From Mycobacterium colombiense (lineage in GTDB: Bacteria > Actinomycetota > Actinomycetes > Mycobacteriales > Mycobacteriaceae), in contig NZ_QMEV01000007.1 in NCBI RefSeq assembly GCF_003284935.1, positions 1 through 64,000 of the forward strand: a DNA stretch of 64,000 nucleotides, given 5' to 3'. The position numbers were made by a program, and so were the translations under genes. How positions within the stretch are numbered: the first letter of the stretch is position 1; each line of letters starts with the position of its first letter. Below the pieces are notes generated by a model, which was not told where the DNA came from, did no database searches, and saw only the letters and a program-made list of their open reading frames with translations. Positions 54,959 to 63,435 of the stretch are shown here, piece by piece.

Positions 54959-55777
54959 TCAGGCCACCAAGCGACGCAAAAGCGTTGACGCCGTGACGAT
55001 TCCGAGCACCGCGGCCACCACCAGCACCAGAATGTCCGCGGGGTTGAAGGGGGTGCCGATCAACAGCGCGCGCAGCGCGTTCACCTCGTAACTGAGCGGG
55101 TTGACCTTGCTCAGCACGTGCAGCCACGCCGGCATCACGTCGACCGGATACAGGGCGTTGGAGGCGAAGAACAAGGGCATCGTGATCGCTTGCCCGATCC
55201 CCATCAGGCGGTCACGGCTGCGGACCAACCCGGCCAGCGTCATGGACAGACAGGCGAAAAAGGCGGCGCCGAGCATGACGATGGCCATCGCCGCCACGAT
55301 CCGCAACGGATTGACCGTCAGGCCGACACCCATCACGTACGCCAGCGCCAGCACGCCCACCACCTGGGCCACCGAACGGACCCCGGCCGCAAACGCCTTG
55401 CCGGTGATCAGCGCCGAGGCCGGCGCGGGCGTCACCATGAGCTTGGCCAGCACGCCGGCGTCGCGGTCCCAAATGATCTGTATCCCATAGAAAATGGAGA
55501 TGAACAGCGCCGACTGGGCGATGATCCCCGGTGCCAGGAACGCCAGATACGACACCGATCCGGTGGGGATCACATGGAGGTGGCTGAACGTCGTCCCGAA
55601 GATCAACAGCCACAGCGCGGGCTGCACCATCCGGGTGAGAAGTTCGGTCCGGTCGTGCTGCAGCTTCTGCAGTTCGACGATCGCGAACGCTCCGATGCGG
55701 CTGGCCAACGCGCCGGCCCGTTGCCATCCGTGCGGTGCGCGAAGCAGTGTTGCGGCCCCGGCGTTATCAACCGACAC
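54959..55777 (-). CDS. ABC-2 type permease (drug/lipid exporter)
   Basis: A 272-residue membrane subunit with about six helices, of the ABC-2/DrrB type. SYLAFLAPGIIAQSALFISIF and RDRLMGIGQAITMPLFFASNALYPVDVMP are typical stretches. The GTG at 55777 is chosen: AAAGGTGG lies upstream and it overlaps the ATPase gene by 11 bases. The longer open frame upstream translates ATPase codons in another frame. With the ATPase it should export a hydrophobic compound, possibly an antibiotic or lipid. The substrate is not visible. Confidence 0.9.
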   Translation of the reverse strand: MSVDNAGAATLLRAPHGWQRAGALASRIGAFAIVELQKLQHDRTELLTRMVQPALWLLIFGTTFSHLHVIPTGSVSYLAFLAPGIIAQSALFISIFYGIQIIWDRDAGVLAKLMVTPAPASALITGKAFAAGVRSVAQVVGVLALAYVMGVGLTVNPLRIVAAMAIVMLGAAFFACLSMTLAGLVRSRDRLMGIGQAITMPLFFASNALYPVDVMPAWLHVLSKVNPLSYEVNALRALLIGTPFNPADILVLVVAAVLGIVTASTLLRRLVA

Positions 55778-56597
55778 GGCGCGCCACCTTTCTGCTGGAA
55801 CGAATTTCACGAATCGACCCGTTGGCTTCCGCGGGGTCCGCCTCATCGGCCAGACCCGACGCCGCGTAATGACGGAACACATCCTCGAGCGTGGCGTTGG
55901 CAGACACCTTGGCCTTCAACCTGTCGGGCGTGCCGACGGCGCGCAGTTGACCGCGGTGCATCAGCGCGACCCGATCACACAACGCGTCGGCTTCCTCCAT
56001 GTAGTGCGTGGTCAGCAGCACCGTCATGCCGAACTCGGCCTGCATCTTCTGCACTTGTTCCCACACGCCGTCACGCGCGATGGGATCGAGCCCGACAGTC
56101 GGCTCGTCGAGCACCAGCAGCGACGGGCGGTTGACCAACGCCTGCGCCACCTCGAGGCGCCGGACCATGCCGCCGGAGTAGGACGACGCCAGCCGGTCGG
56201 CCACGTCGATGAGATCCATGGCGACCAGCGCCTGGTCGACGCGGTCGGCACGCTCGGCGCGCGGCACCCCGTACAGCCGCGCGAACCACGCCACGTTCTG
56301 CTTGCCGGTCAATGCGGGCTCGATCGAAAGCTGTTGGGGCACATAGCCGATATTGCTTCTGATGTCGGTGGTTTGACGGCGGGCGTCCATCCCGAAAATG
56401 CGCAGTTCGCCATGCTGGACCGGGGTCAGCGTGGTCAGCATCCGGACCATGGTCGTCTTGCCGGCGCCGTTGGGCCCCAGCAGGCCCATGGTTTCACCGG
56501 GCCGTACCTGCAGTGTCACGTCATCGACGGCGGTGAACTGGCCGTACCGGTAGGTCACGTTCCTGGCGTCGACCGCCATCGGCAGCGATCCGCTCAT
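55767..56597 (-). CDS. ABC transporter ATPase (DrrA-like)
   Basis: A 276-residue nucleotide-binding subunit. Walker A GPNGAGKT is near 41-48, the signature YSGGM near 140-144, Walker B LLVLDEPT with the D-loop GLDP, and the switch His in TTHYMEEAD. The C-terminal extension (ANATLEDVFRHYAAS) is typical of daunorubicin-type exporters. A 4-base ATGA overlap joins it to marR upstream, so regulator, ATPase and permease form one operon. It is probably repressed by the MarR protein and induced by its ligand. Confidence 0.95.
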   Translation of the reverse strand: MSGSLPMAVDARNVTYRYGQFTAVDDVTLQVRPGETMGLLGPNGAGKTTMVRMLTTLTPVQHGELRIFGMDARRQTTDIRSNIGYVPQQLSIEPALTGKQNVAWFARLYGVPRAERADRVDQALVAMDLIDVADRLASSYSGGMVRRLEVAQALVNRPSLLVLDEPTVGLDPIARDGVWEQVQKMQAEFGMTVLLTTHYMEEADALCDRVALMHRGQLRAVGTPDRLKAKVSANATLEDVFRHYAASGLADEADPAEANGSIREIRSSRKVARRVG

Positions 56598-57052
56598 GGT
56601 CGCCGCTCTCTCATTGTCCGGGTCATCGTGTCGAGGACCTCCAATCCTTTTGTCAAAGCCTCGATTTGGTCGTCGTCAAGCTCGTCGATCACCTCGGACA
56701 GCAATGCCCGCCGGGTGGCGCGGGATGCGTCGACGACCTGCTGAGCGGGCTCGGCGAGCCGCAGCTGGCACACCCGGCGATCGCTGTCGCCGGCCGTCCG
56801 CACCAGCAGACCGCTCGACACCAGCTTGGTGACCAGGGTGGAGGCGGTGTTGGGCACCAACCCCAGCTCGGCGGCCGCGGCGCTGACCGAGATCCCCGGC
56901 CGCCGGCCGACCAGCCACAACAGCTCCGACTGCGACTCGGACAGCCGTGACGAATCGAACCCGTGACCGACCGACCGGCGGAGTTGCCGGCGGAACCTGC
57001 CGACCACGCCGAACAGCTCGCCCGCCACATCGGTGCGTGATTTCATATGCAC
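56594..57052 (-). CDS. MarR-family regulator of the ABC exporter
   Basis: A 152-residue winged-helix regulator. The DNA-binding helix lies in LGLVPNTASTLVTKLVSSGL, followed by the wing motif DSDRRVCQLRL (usual DxRxxxxxLT pattern). The GTG at 57052 has GAGGT about seven bases before it; an ATG two codons later is possible. It is the first gene of the ABC operon. The 61 bases upstream contain GTAGC and GCTAT repeats (for example AGCTATGTAGC) that could be its binding site, though no clean palindrome emerges. Confidence 0.9.
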   Translation of the reverse strand: MHMKSRTDVAGELFGVVGRFRRQLRRSVGHGFDSSRLSESQSELLWLVGRRPGISVSAAAAELGLVPNTASTLVTKLVSSGLLVRTAGDSDRRVCQLRLAEPAQQVVDASRATRRALLSEVIDELDDDQIEALTKGLEVLDTMTRTMRERRP

Positions 57053-57113
57053 CCATAGTACCTCTGTAGCCGAGCTATCTATGTGGGGAAGCTATGTAGC
57101 AGGTATGTACCCG

Positions 57114-57611
57114 TTACCTGGGCAGACGATGCAGCTCGACGTCGGTCAGCGCGCCGGCGTCGACGCGGGCCGTCATGTAGGTGCAGAACGGCTGGCGGCG
57201 GCGGTCCGTCGGCGACCCGGGATTGAGCAGTCGCAACCCGGTTTCGGTGGTGGTGTCCCACGGGATGTGGCTGTGCCCGAAGACCAGCACCTCGGTGTCG
57301 GGATAGAGCCGCGACATGCGCGTCTCGCGTCCGGTGGTGGCGCCGGTCTCGTGCACGACCGTCAACCGCACCCCGGCCAGGGTCACATCGGCGCGTTCGG
57401 GCAGTCGCGCCCGTATCGCCGGGCCGTCGTTGTTGCCCCAGCACCCGACCAGCCTGGCCGCTCGGGCCTCGAGCTCATCGAGGAATTCCGGCGCTATCCA
57501 GTCGCCCGCGTGCACGACGACGTCGGCCGCGGCCACCGCGTCCCACACCGGCGCCGGCAGGTCGCGGGCGCGCTTGGGGATGTGGGTGTCGGCAATCAGC
57601 AGGAGCCTCAC
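57114..57611 (-). CDS. Metallophosphoesterase, YfcE/MJ0936 type
   Basis: A 165-residue calcineurin-like phosphoesterase with all metal motifs: ADTH (Asp8, His10), the HAGD motif, GNND and GHSH. Small members of this type hydrolyse phosphodiesters in vitro; the natural substrate is unknown. It starts with GTG, 24 bases downstream of the mmpL end, and lies 61 bases before marR. Whether it is co-transcribed with either neighbour is unclear. Confidence 0.9.
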   Translation of the reverse strand: MRLLLIADTHIPKRARDLPAPVWDAVAAADVVVHAGDWIAPEFLDELEARAARLVGCWGNNDGPAIRARLPERADVTLAGVRLTVVHETGATTGRETRMSRLYPDTEVLVFGHSHIPWDTTTETGLRLLNPGSPTDRRRQPFCTYMTARVDAGALTDVELHRLPR

Positions 57612-57635
57612 AGCACCATCCTGCGCCTGCGATCA

Positions 57636-60554
57636 TCACCTCCGTGACGGAGCCAGGGCCCCACCGGGTTCGCCATATGCCCCGTCCGGCGCCTCACCCA
57701 GTAGAAGCGACCGAACGAGGCGACGCGGACCGAAGGGCCGGAGCATGGAGCTGGCGGGCCGCAACCGCACCCGCATCGGCCACCAGAACCAGCGCCCGAG
57801 CAGGGCCGCGATCGACGGTGTCATCAGCGAGCGCACAATCAGCGTGTCGAAAAGCAGCCCGAGACCAATCGTGCTGCCGGCCTGGCCGATCGAGCGCAGA
57901 TCGCTGGCGACCATCGACATCATCGTGAAGGCGAACACCAGGCCCGCCGACGTGACGACTCCACCAGTTTCGCCCATCGAGCGGATGATGCCGGTCTTCA
58001 CGCCCGCGCCGATCTCTTCCTGGAACCGCGAGACCAGCAGCAGGTTGTAATCGGATCCGACCGCCAGCAGGATGATCAACCCGAACACCGGCGCGATCCA
58101 ATTCAATTCGAGGCCGAAGAGGTGTTGCCACACCAGGACAGAGAGACCGAAGGCAGCGCCCAGCGACAGCAGCACCGTGCCGACGATCACCAGGGAGGCG
58201 ACTAATGCGCGGGTGATGATCAGCATCACGACGAAGATCAGCGTCAGCGCCGCTAGCCCCACGATCAGCAGGTCGTAATGGGAGCCCGATTGGATGTCGC
58301 GGTAGATGGCCGCGGTCCCGGCGAGGTAGAACTTGGCGCCGGTCAGGGTGGTCCCCTTCACCGCTTGATGCGCGGCGGTCAGCTCCGGCATGACCGCGGA
58401 GATGCCAGCCGGTGTCGCAGGATCCACCTCGTGGGTGATGATGAAGCGCGCGGCCTTCCCATCGGGCGACAGGAAAAGTTTAAGACCGCGCTGAAAGTCG
58501 GGATTCTGGAATGCTTCTGGCGGCAGGTAGAAGTAGTCGCCACTGCGGGAGGCGTCGAAGGCCTGTCCCATCGCGCTCGCCATGTCGGTCATCTGCTCCA
58601 TTTGCGTGATCAGGCCGGAGAAGCTGCTGTGCATCGTAAGTAGCGTCCCCTGCATCGATTGGGCGACGGCGATGATCGGCGGAAACTCGGTCAGCATCTC
58701 GGGCAGTATGGCGTCGACGTTGTTCACGTCCTTGATCAGCGTGGTCATGTTCTCGCTGAATTTGTCCACGCCGTCGATCGCTTCGAAGACCGATCTCGAG
58801 GCCCAGCACACCGGGATGTTGAAGCAATGCTGCTCCCAATACAGATAGTTGCGGAACGGTCGCGCGAAATCATCGAAGTCCGCCAGATGATCGCGCATCT
58901 CGTTCAGCGTGGTCTGCATCTCGTGCATATCGCCGACCATCTGATGCGTCGTGCCGCCCATCTGTCCGAGCAGGCCCTGCATCCGCCGCATCGAGACGAT
59001 CATGGCGCCGAGGTCATCACCCATCTTCTGCATGTCATCGGTGCGGTCCTTCATGAACTGAATGTTCTGCCGGATCGGAATCGCTTGCGCGCTGACCTGA
59101 AACGGGATGGACGTATGCTCGATCGGACCGCCTAACGGCCGGGTGATGCTCTGCACCATCGCGATTCCAGGTGATGCGAAGACGTTCTTGGCGATCCGGT
59201 CCAGCATGATCATGTCGCCGCTGTTACGCATGTCGTGATCGCTTTCGACCATCAGGATGTCGGGATTCATGGTGGCGGCGCTGAAATGGCGCTCGGCCGC
59301 GGCATATCCGACGTTCGACGGCAGGCCACGCGGTATGTAGAAGCGATCGTTGTAGCTGACCTTCATGCTCGGCATGATCAGGATGCCGACGATGGCTATG
59401 ACGAGCGAGGTCGCGAACACCGCACCGGGCCAGCGAACAGAGGCGGTGCCGATCCGCCGCCAGCCGCGCGTCTTGATCATGCGTCGGGGGTCGAGCAAGC
59501 CGAATCGGGTGGCCACCGCGACGACTGCGGGCGCCGCCGTCATCGCCCCCGCCACAACGACAAGCAGGCCCAGCGCTGACGGGATGCCGAGCGCCTTGAA
59601 ATACGCGAGGCGTGCCAAGTACAGGCAGAACGTAGCACCGGCGATCGTCAACCCCGAGCCCAAGATGATGTGGTAGGTCCCGCGAAACATCGTGTAGTAG
59701 GCGGTTTCTCGATCTTCACCGGCCTGACGCGCCTCTTGATAGCGCCCGACGAGAAAGATCGCGTAATCGGTTCCCGCCGCGATCGCCAACGAAGACAACA
59801 TCGCAACGACGAACGTCGAGAAGCCCAGTAGGCCGGAGTTCCCGAGGAGCGCGACCAGCCCTCTGGCCGTGCCCATTTCGAAACCAACCATGACGAGAAC
59901 CAGAAGCACCGTGCTGATCGAACGATAGGCGATGAACAGCATGATCATGATGACCAGGCCGGTCACGCCCATCATCTTGAACATGCTTTTATCGGCGGCT
60001 TCGTTCATGTCGGTGGTCAGCGCCGCGGGTCCCGTGACGTATACCTTGAGCCCCTTGGGCGGATTTGAGCTGTCGACGATCTCGCGGACGGCTTTCACGG
60101 ATTCGTTGCCTGCGGTGCTGCCCTGATTGCCCGCCAGGTTGAGCTGGACGTAGGCGGCTTTGCCGTCCCGGCTCTGGACGCCGGCGGCGGTAAGTGGGTC
60201 CCCCCATACGTTTTGGACATGCTGCACGTGTTTGGGATCGGCCTGCAGTTTCTTCACCAGGCCGTCGTAGAAGCGACGCGCCTCGTCGCCGAGTGGACTG
60301 CTGTTCTCCAGGACGATCATCGCGATGCTGTCAGAGTCCGACTCGTGAAAGGTTGCGCCGATGTGTTTGGCGGCGATCATTGCGGGCGCATCTTGCGGCG
60401 ACATGGTCACCGCGTGGTTTCGTGCGACCGACTCGATCGGCGGCACGAACACGTTGAGGGCCACCGTCAGGAGCAGCCATCCCAGCAGGATGGGGACGGC
60501 GAACCTGCGGACGAACCGCATGAATTTCGGATGATTGTCGTTGTTGGTGTTCAT
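57636..60554 (-). CDS. MmpL-family RND transporter
   Basis: A 972-residue RND-type membrane transporter that exports lipids or siderophores with the proton gradient. The paired proton-relay motifs are complete: Asp263-Tyr264 in GTDYAIFLVGRYQE and Asp835-Tyr836 in GSDYNLLLVSRFQEE. Two periplasmic porter domains lie between helix 1-2 and helix 7-8, the second with a Met-rich helical stretch (QMGGTTHQMVGDMHEMQ). The ATG at 60554 overlaps mmpS by four bases. The specific MmpL number cannot be assigned; with MmpS it could be of the MmpS4/L4-MmpS5/L5 type, which handle siderophores and drugs. Confidence 0.95.
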   Translation of the reverse strand: MNTNNDNHPKFMRFVRRFAVPILLGWLLLTVALNVFVPPIESVARNHAVTMSPQDAPAMIAAKHIGATFHESDSDSIAMIVLENSSPLGDEARRFYDGLVKKLQADPKHVQHVQNVWGDPLTAAGVQSRDGKAAYVQLNLAGNQGSTAGNESVKAVREIVDSSNPPKGLKVYVTGPAALTTDMNEAADKSMFKMMGVTGLVIMIMLFIAYRSISTVLLVLVMVGFEMGTARGLVALLGNSGLLGFSTFVVAMLSSLAIAAGTDYAIFLVGRYQEARQAGEDRETAYYTMFRGTYHIILGSGLTIAGATFCLYLARLAYFKALGIPSALGLLVVVAGAMTAAPAVVAVATRFGLLDPRRMIKTRGWRRIGTASVRWPGAVFATSLVIAIVGILIMPSMKVSYNDRFYIPRGLPSNVGYAAAERHFSAATMNPDILMVESDHDMRNSGDMIMLDRIAKNVFASPGIAMVQSITRPLGGPIEHTSIPFQVSAQAIPIRQNIQFMKDRTDDMQKMGDDLGAMIVSMRRMQGLLGQMGGTTHQMVGDMHEMQTTLNEMRDHLADFDDFARPFRNYLYWEQHCFNIPVCWASRSVFEAIDGVDKFSENMTTLIKDVNNVDAILPEMLTEFPPIIAVAQSMQGTLLTMHSSFSGLITQMEQMTDMASAMGQAFDASRSGDYFYLPPEAFQNPDFQRGLKLFLSPDGKAARFIITHEVDPATPAGISAVMPELTAAHQAVKGTTLTGAKFYLAGTAAIYRDIQSGSHYDLLIVGLAALTLIFVVMLIITRALVASLVIVGTVLLSLGAAFGLSVLVWQHLFGLELNWIAPVFGLIILLAVGSDYNLLLVSRFQEEIGAGVKTGIIRSMGETGGVVTSAGLVFAFTMMSMVASDLRSIGQAGSTIGLGLLFDTLIVRSLMTPSIAALLGRWFWWPMRVRLRPASSMLRPFGPRRLVRSLLLGEAPDGAYGEPGGALAPSRR

Positions 60555-60982
60555 GCGGCCTTCACCAGACAGGAGGTTTGGGCATGACGCCCGGCCGAGG
60601 ATCGCTCGTCCTTGAGCTCGCCGTTGACGGTGATGCGGCACCCGATGTCATTGCCGCTGCCCTGCGCCACCAGGCTGGCGATCACTGCGGGCACGGTGGT
60701 GGTGATGGTGAGCGTCCACGGCAGCGCGGTGAAGTCGACCTGCTTCGGCTGTGCGTTGTTGTCGAGGTAGTTCACGCTTCCGGTTGTGCCGCTGGGCCCG
60801 TAGACCTCATAGGTCACCCGCTTGACGTGCGTGGCTTCGAGCGGCTCGGCGCTGGTGCCGGTCGTGGTGAAGATCGCCTCGGAGCCGAAAACACCGCGGA
60901 GCCGGTCGACGGCGATGCCGCCGAGGGCAACCGCCGCTACGACGACAAGCGGCACCCATGCCCGTTTGACAAGCGTGGACAT
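60551..60982 (-). CDS. MmpS-family membrane protein
   Basis: A 143-residue partner of MmpL. One N-terminal transmembrane helix ([20 protein letters not shown]) anchors a periplasmic beta-rich domain with VTYEVYGPSGTTGSVNYLDNN, the MmpS hallmark. The two Cys residues near positions 112 and 139 (IGCRIT, TSCLVKAA) match the usual pair. GAAGGGAAGGAAA precedes the ATG. It heads the mmpS-mmpL operon and is divergent from the CsoR-family gene, with the CsoR operators about 170 bases upstream. Confidence 0.93.
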   Translation of the reverse strand: MSTLVKRAWVPLVVVAAVALGGIAVDRLRGVFGSEAIFTTTGTSAEPLEATHVKRVTYEVYGPSGTTGSVNYLDNNAQPKQVDFTALPWTLTITTTVPAVIASLVAQGSGNDIGCRITVNGELKDERSSAGRHAQTSCLVKAA

Positions 60983-61148
60983 TGACGTTTCCTTCCCTTC
61001 GCGACCTGGTCTTTCTGGTAGGAAGTCTCGACCTGGGGCACCACACGCGACAGAGCCATTTGGCCCGCGCCTGGTCGGCGGCGCCTATGCATCGCGCTTG
61101 GTCGCGTGATCGGGTAACCGCAGTCTGGTTTGGAACCTAATCAAGTAA

Positions 61149-61523
<375 letters not shown>

Positions 61524-61551
61524 TCGCCCGGCCACGACGAACGGAGGGAAA

Positions 61552-62166
61552 ATGTCTGCGGCACAGAGCGACTCGACCGCACCGGGGGTGACCCTGTGGC
61601 TCGACCCGGTGTGTCCCTTCACGTGGAACACCGCACGGTGGCTGCGCTCCGCCGCCGAGAAGCACGGGCTGGCCGTCGATTGGCGGCTGATGAACTTGGC
61701 CGTCCTCAACGAGGGCCGCGAAATGTCGCCCGCGCACCAGGACCGGATGCGTGCCTCGCAGCAGCTCGGCCGGCTGATGGCCGCCATCGCCCGCGAGCAC
61801 GGCAGCGCCGGGTTCACCGCCGCGTATTTCGCCTTCGGCGAGCGATACTTCGACCGTTCGCAACCCCTTACCGACTCGCTGATAGCCGACGTGTTGAGCG
61901 CGGCGAACCTTCGTGACGTCGCGCCGGCCGCCGTTTCCGATGCGGCACTGGACGACATCGTCAGGAGCGCACACCAGGAGGGGCAGGATGCACTGGGTGA
62001 AACCGGCGGCAGCCCGATCCTGCGCATCGGCGAGCACACGTTCTTCGGGCCGGTCCTGACAGGGCTGCCCGACGCCGACGCCGCGGTCGCGCTGTTCGAC
62101 GCGCTGGCCGCCCTGGCCGCCATTCCGCAGTTCACCCAGCTGCAGCGGCCACGCACCGAGGCCTAG
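61552..62166 (+). CDS. DsbA-like protein related to mycothiol-dependent nitroreductase, CxxT active site
   Basis: A 204-residue thioredoxin-fold protein of the DsbA type. It shares WLDPVCPFTWNTARWL, MNLAVLNEGRE and GSPILRIGEHTFFGPVL with the Rv2466c group of mycothiol-dependent nitroreductases as I remember them. The active site is Cys21-Pro-Phe-Thr24, so the second Cys of CPWC is missing. A single-Cys enzyme could use mycothiol to resolve mixed disulfides or act as a transferase. It lies 28 bases after the repressor gene with GGAGGG upstream. No signal peptide is seen. Confidence 0.85.
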   Translation: MSAAQSDSTAPGVTLWLDPVCPFTWNTARWLRSAAEKHGLAVDWRLMNLAVLNEGREMSPAHQDRMRASQQLGRLMAAIAREHGSAGFTAAYFAFGERYFDRSQPLTDSLIADVLSAANLRDVAPAAVSDAALDDIVRSAHQEGQDALGETGGSPILRIGEHTFFGPVLTGLPDADAAVALFDALAALAAIPQFTQLQRPRTEA

Positions 62167-62220
62167 CCGGCAGCGGTGAACTTCTAGGCAGTGGCGCAAC
62201 GCCGGAAAGAGGAGGAACAC

Positions 62221-62616
62221 ATGACGTCAGGATTGAGCACTACGCTGCACACCTCGTTCGAGGACGCGGTGGATCGGACGACGAAGGCACTGGCCGATCA
62301 GGGTTTCGGCGTGCTGACCACGATCGACGTGAAGGCCACGCTGAAACAGAAGCTCGGGGAGGACATGGAGAACTACCTGATCCTCGGTGCCTGCAACCCG
62401 GTGCTGGCGCATCGCGCGCTGGGCATCCACCGCCAGATCGGCCAGTTGCTGCCGTGCAACGTGGTGGTGCGATCCGACCCCGACGGCGACGCCGTCCTGG
62501 TCGAGGCGATGGATCCCCAACTCATGGTCAAGGTGACGGGCGAGGCCGGGGCCTTGCAGGACGTCGCCGACCAGGCCACGGCCAAGCTGCAGGCGGCGAT
62601 CGGTGCGCTCGGCTAG
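62221..62616 (+). CDS. DUF302 protein
   Basis: A 131-residue protein of the DUF302 family, shown by the opening TTLHTSFEDAVDRTTKALADQGFGVLTTIDV, the central GACNPVLAHRAL and the closing helix. DUF302 genes often accompany sulfur or metal-stress genes; the molecular role is unknown. AGAGGAGG precedes the ATG at 62221, so the earlier GTG is not used. It ends the operon repressed by the CsoR-family protein. A conserved Cys sits in GACNP. Confidence 0.88.
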   Translation: MTSGLSTTLHTSFEDAVDRTTKALADQGFGVLTTIDVKATLKQKLGEDMENYLILGACNPVLAHRALGIHRQIGQLLPCNVVVRSDPDGDAVLVEAMDPQLMVKVTGEAGALQDVADQATAKLQAAIGALG

Positions 62617-62658
62617 CCGACTGCCAAGCGCCACCGCTATGGCCGATCGAGTGCGGCG

Positions 62659-62832
62659 CTAGCCGTCTTGGCTGCGGGCTTCGGCGCCCGACTCGCCGGC
62701 GTCGAAAGAATCGTCGGAGCCCGCCGCGCCCACGTACGAGCCATCTTCCTCGCCCGCGGCGGCGCGGGACTGAGTCTGGTGGGTCTCAGCGTCCACGTCT
62801 TCCTCGGCCTTGTGGCCCTTGTGATCTGGCAT
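62659..62832 (-). CDS. Small acidic, probably disordered protein
   Basis: A 57-residue protein beginning MPDHKGHKAEEDVDAET and rich in Asp, Glu, Ser, Gly and Ala. No hydrophobic core is visible, so it is likely disordered. AAGGAAG lies seven bases before the ATG, and codon use fits the genome. It resembles short acidic hypothetical proteins seen in mycobacteria, but I cannot name a family. It is divergent from htdZ. A longer in-frame version exists upstream but runs over the htdZ ribosome-binding site. Confidence 0.65.
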   Translation of the reverse strand: MPDHKGHKAEEDVDAETHQTQSRAAAGEEDGSYVGAAGSDDSFDAGESGAEARSQDG

Positions 62833-62966
62833 GGTGGCTTCCTTTTCTGTGGAGGCGGAGTTGGCAGGGGGGTTCCCCGGACGGCTCGGATGAAACGGCG
62901 ACCGTCTGGCGCCGGCATCGGGCCCCGGCGCTATTGTTGGCAGCCGAAATAAAGGAGAACCCGCCA

Positions 62967-63422
62967 ATGCGCACCTTCGAATCAGTCAGCGAACTCGCCG
63001 CCGCCGCGGGCGAAGCCCTCGGTCACAGCGACTGGGTCACCGTCACCCAGGAAGACGTCAACCTGTTCGCCGATGCGACCGGCGATCACCAGTGGATCCA
63101 CGTCGACCCGGAACGGGCCGCGGCGGGTCCGTTCGGCACGACCATCGCCCACGGCTTCATGACCTTGGCTCTGCTGCCGCGGCTGCAGCACCAGATCTAC
63201 ACCGTCAACGGCATCAAGCTCGCAATCAACTACGGCCTCAACAAGGTTCGCTTTCCCGCGCCGGTCCCGGTCGGCTCCCGGGTGCGCGCCCAGAGTTCGT
63301 TGGTCAGCGTCGACGACGTGGGTAACGGCGCCGTGCAGGCGACCATCTCGACCACCGTCGAGATCGAAGGGTCGCCCAAGCCGGCGTGCGTGGCCGAAAG
63401 CGTCGTGCGGTTCGTCGCCTGA
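62967..63422 (+). CDS. htdZ: MaoC-like (R)-specific enoyl hydratase HtdZ
   Basis: A 151-residue hot-dog-fold hydratase that adds water to trans-2-enoyl thioesters. The hydratase-2 motif is complete: ADATGDHQWIHVDPERAA with Asp40 and His45, followed by GPFGTTIAHGFMTLAL. Length is the same as Rv0130 of M. tuberculosis. AAAGGAGA precedes the ATG. It converges on the acyl-CoA dehydrogenase gene, as in Rv0130-Rv0131c, and may act in a fatty-acid pathway with it. Confidence 0.95.
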   Translation: MRTFESVSELAAAAGEALGHSDWVTVTQEDVNLFADATGDHQWIHVDPERAAAGPFGTTIAHGFMTLALLPRLQHQIYTVNGIKLAINYGLNKVRFPAPVPVGSRVRAQSSLVSVDDVGNGAVQATISTTVEIEGSPKPACVAESVVRFVA

Positions 63423-63435
63423 AGCGTTGGGCGTC

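Noticed and set aside
57053..57113. Clear MarR operator upstream of the ABC operon
   Set aside because: GTAGC and GCTAT repeats are present, but they do not form one clean palindrome, so I mention them only with the gene.
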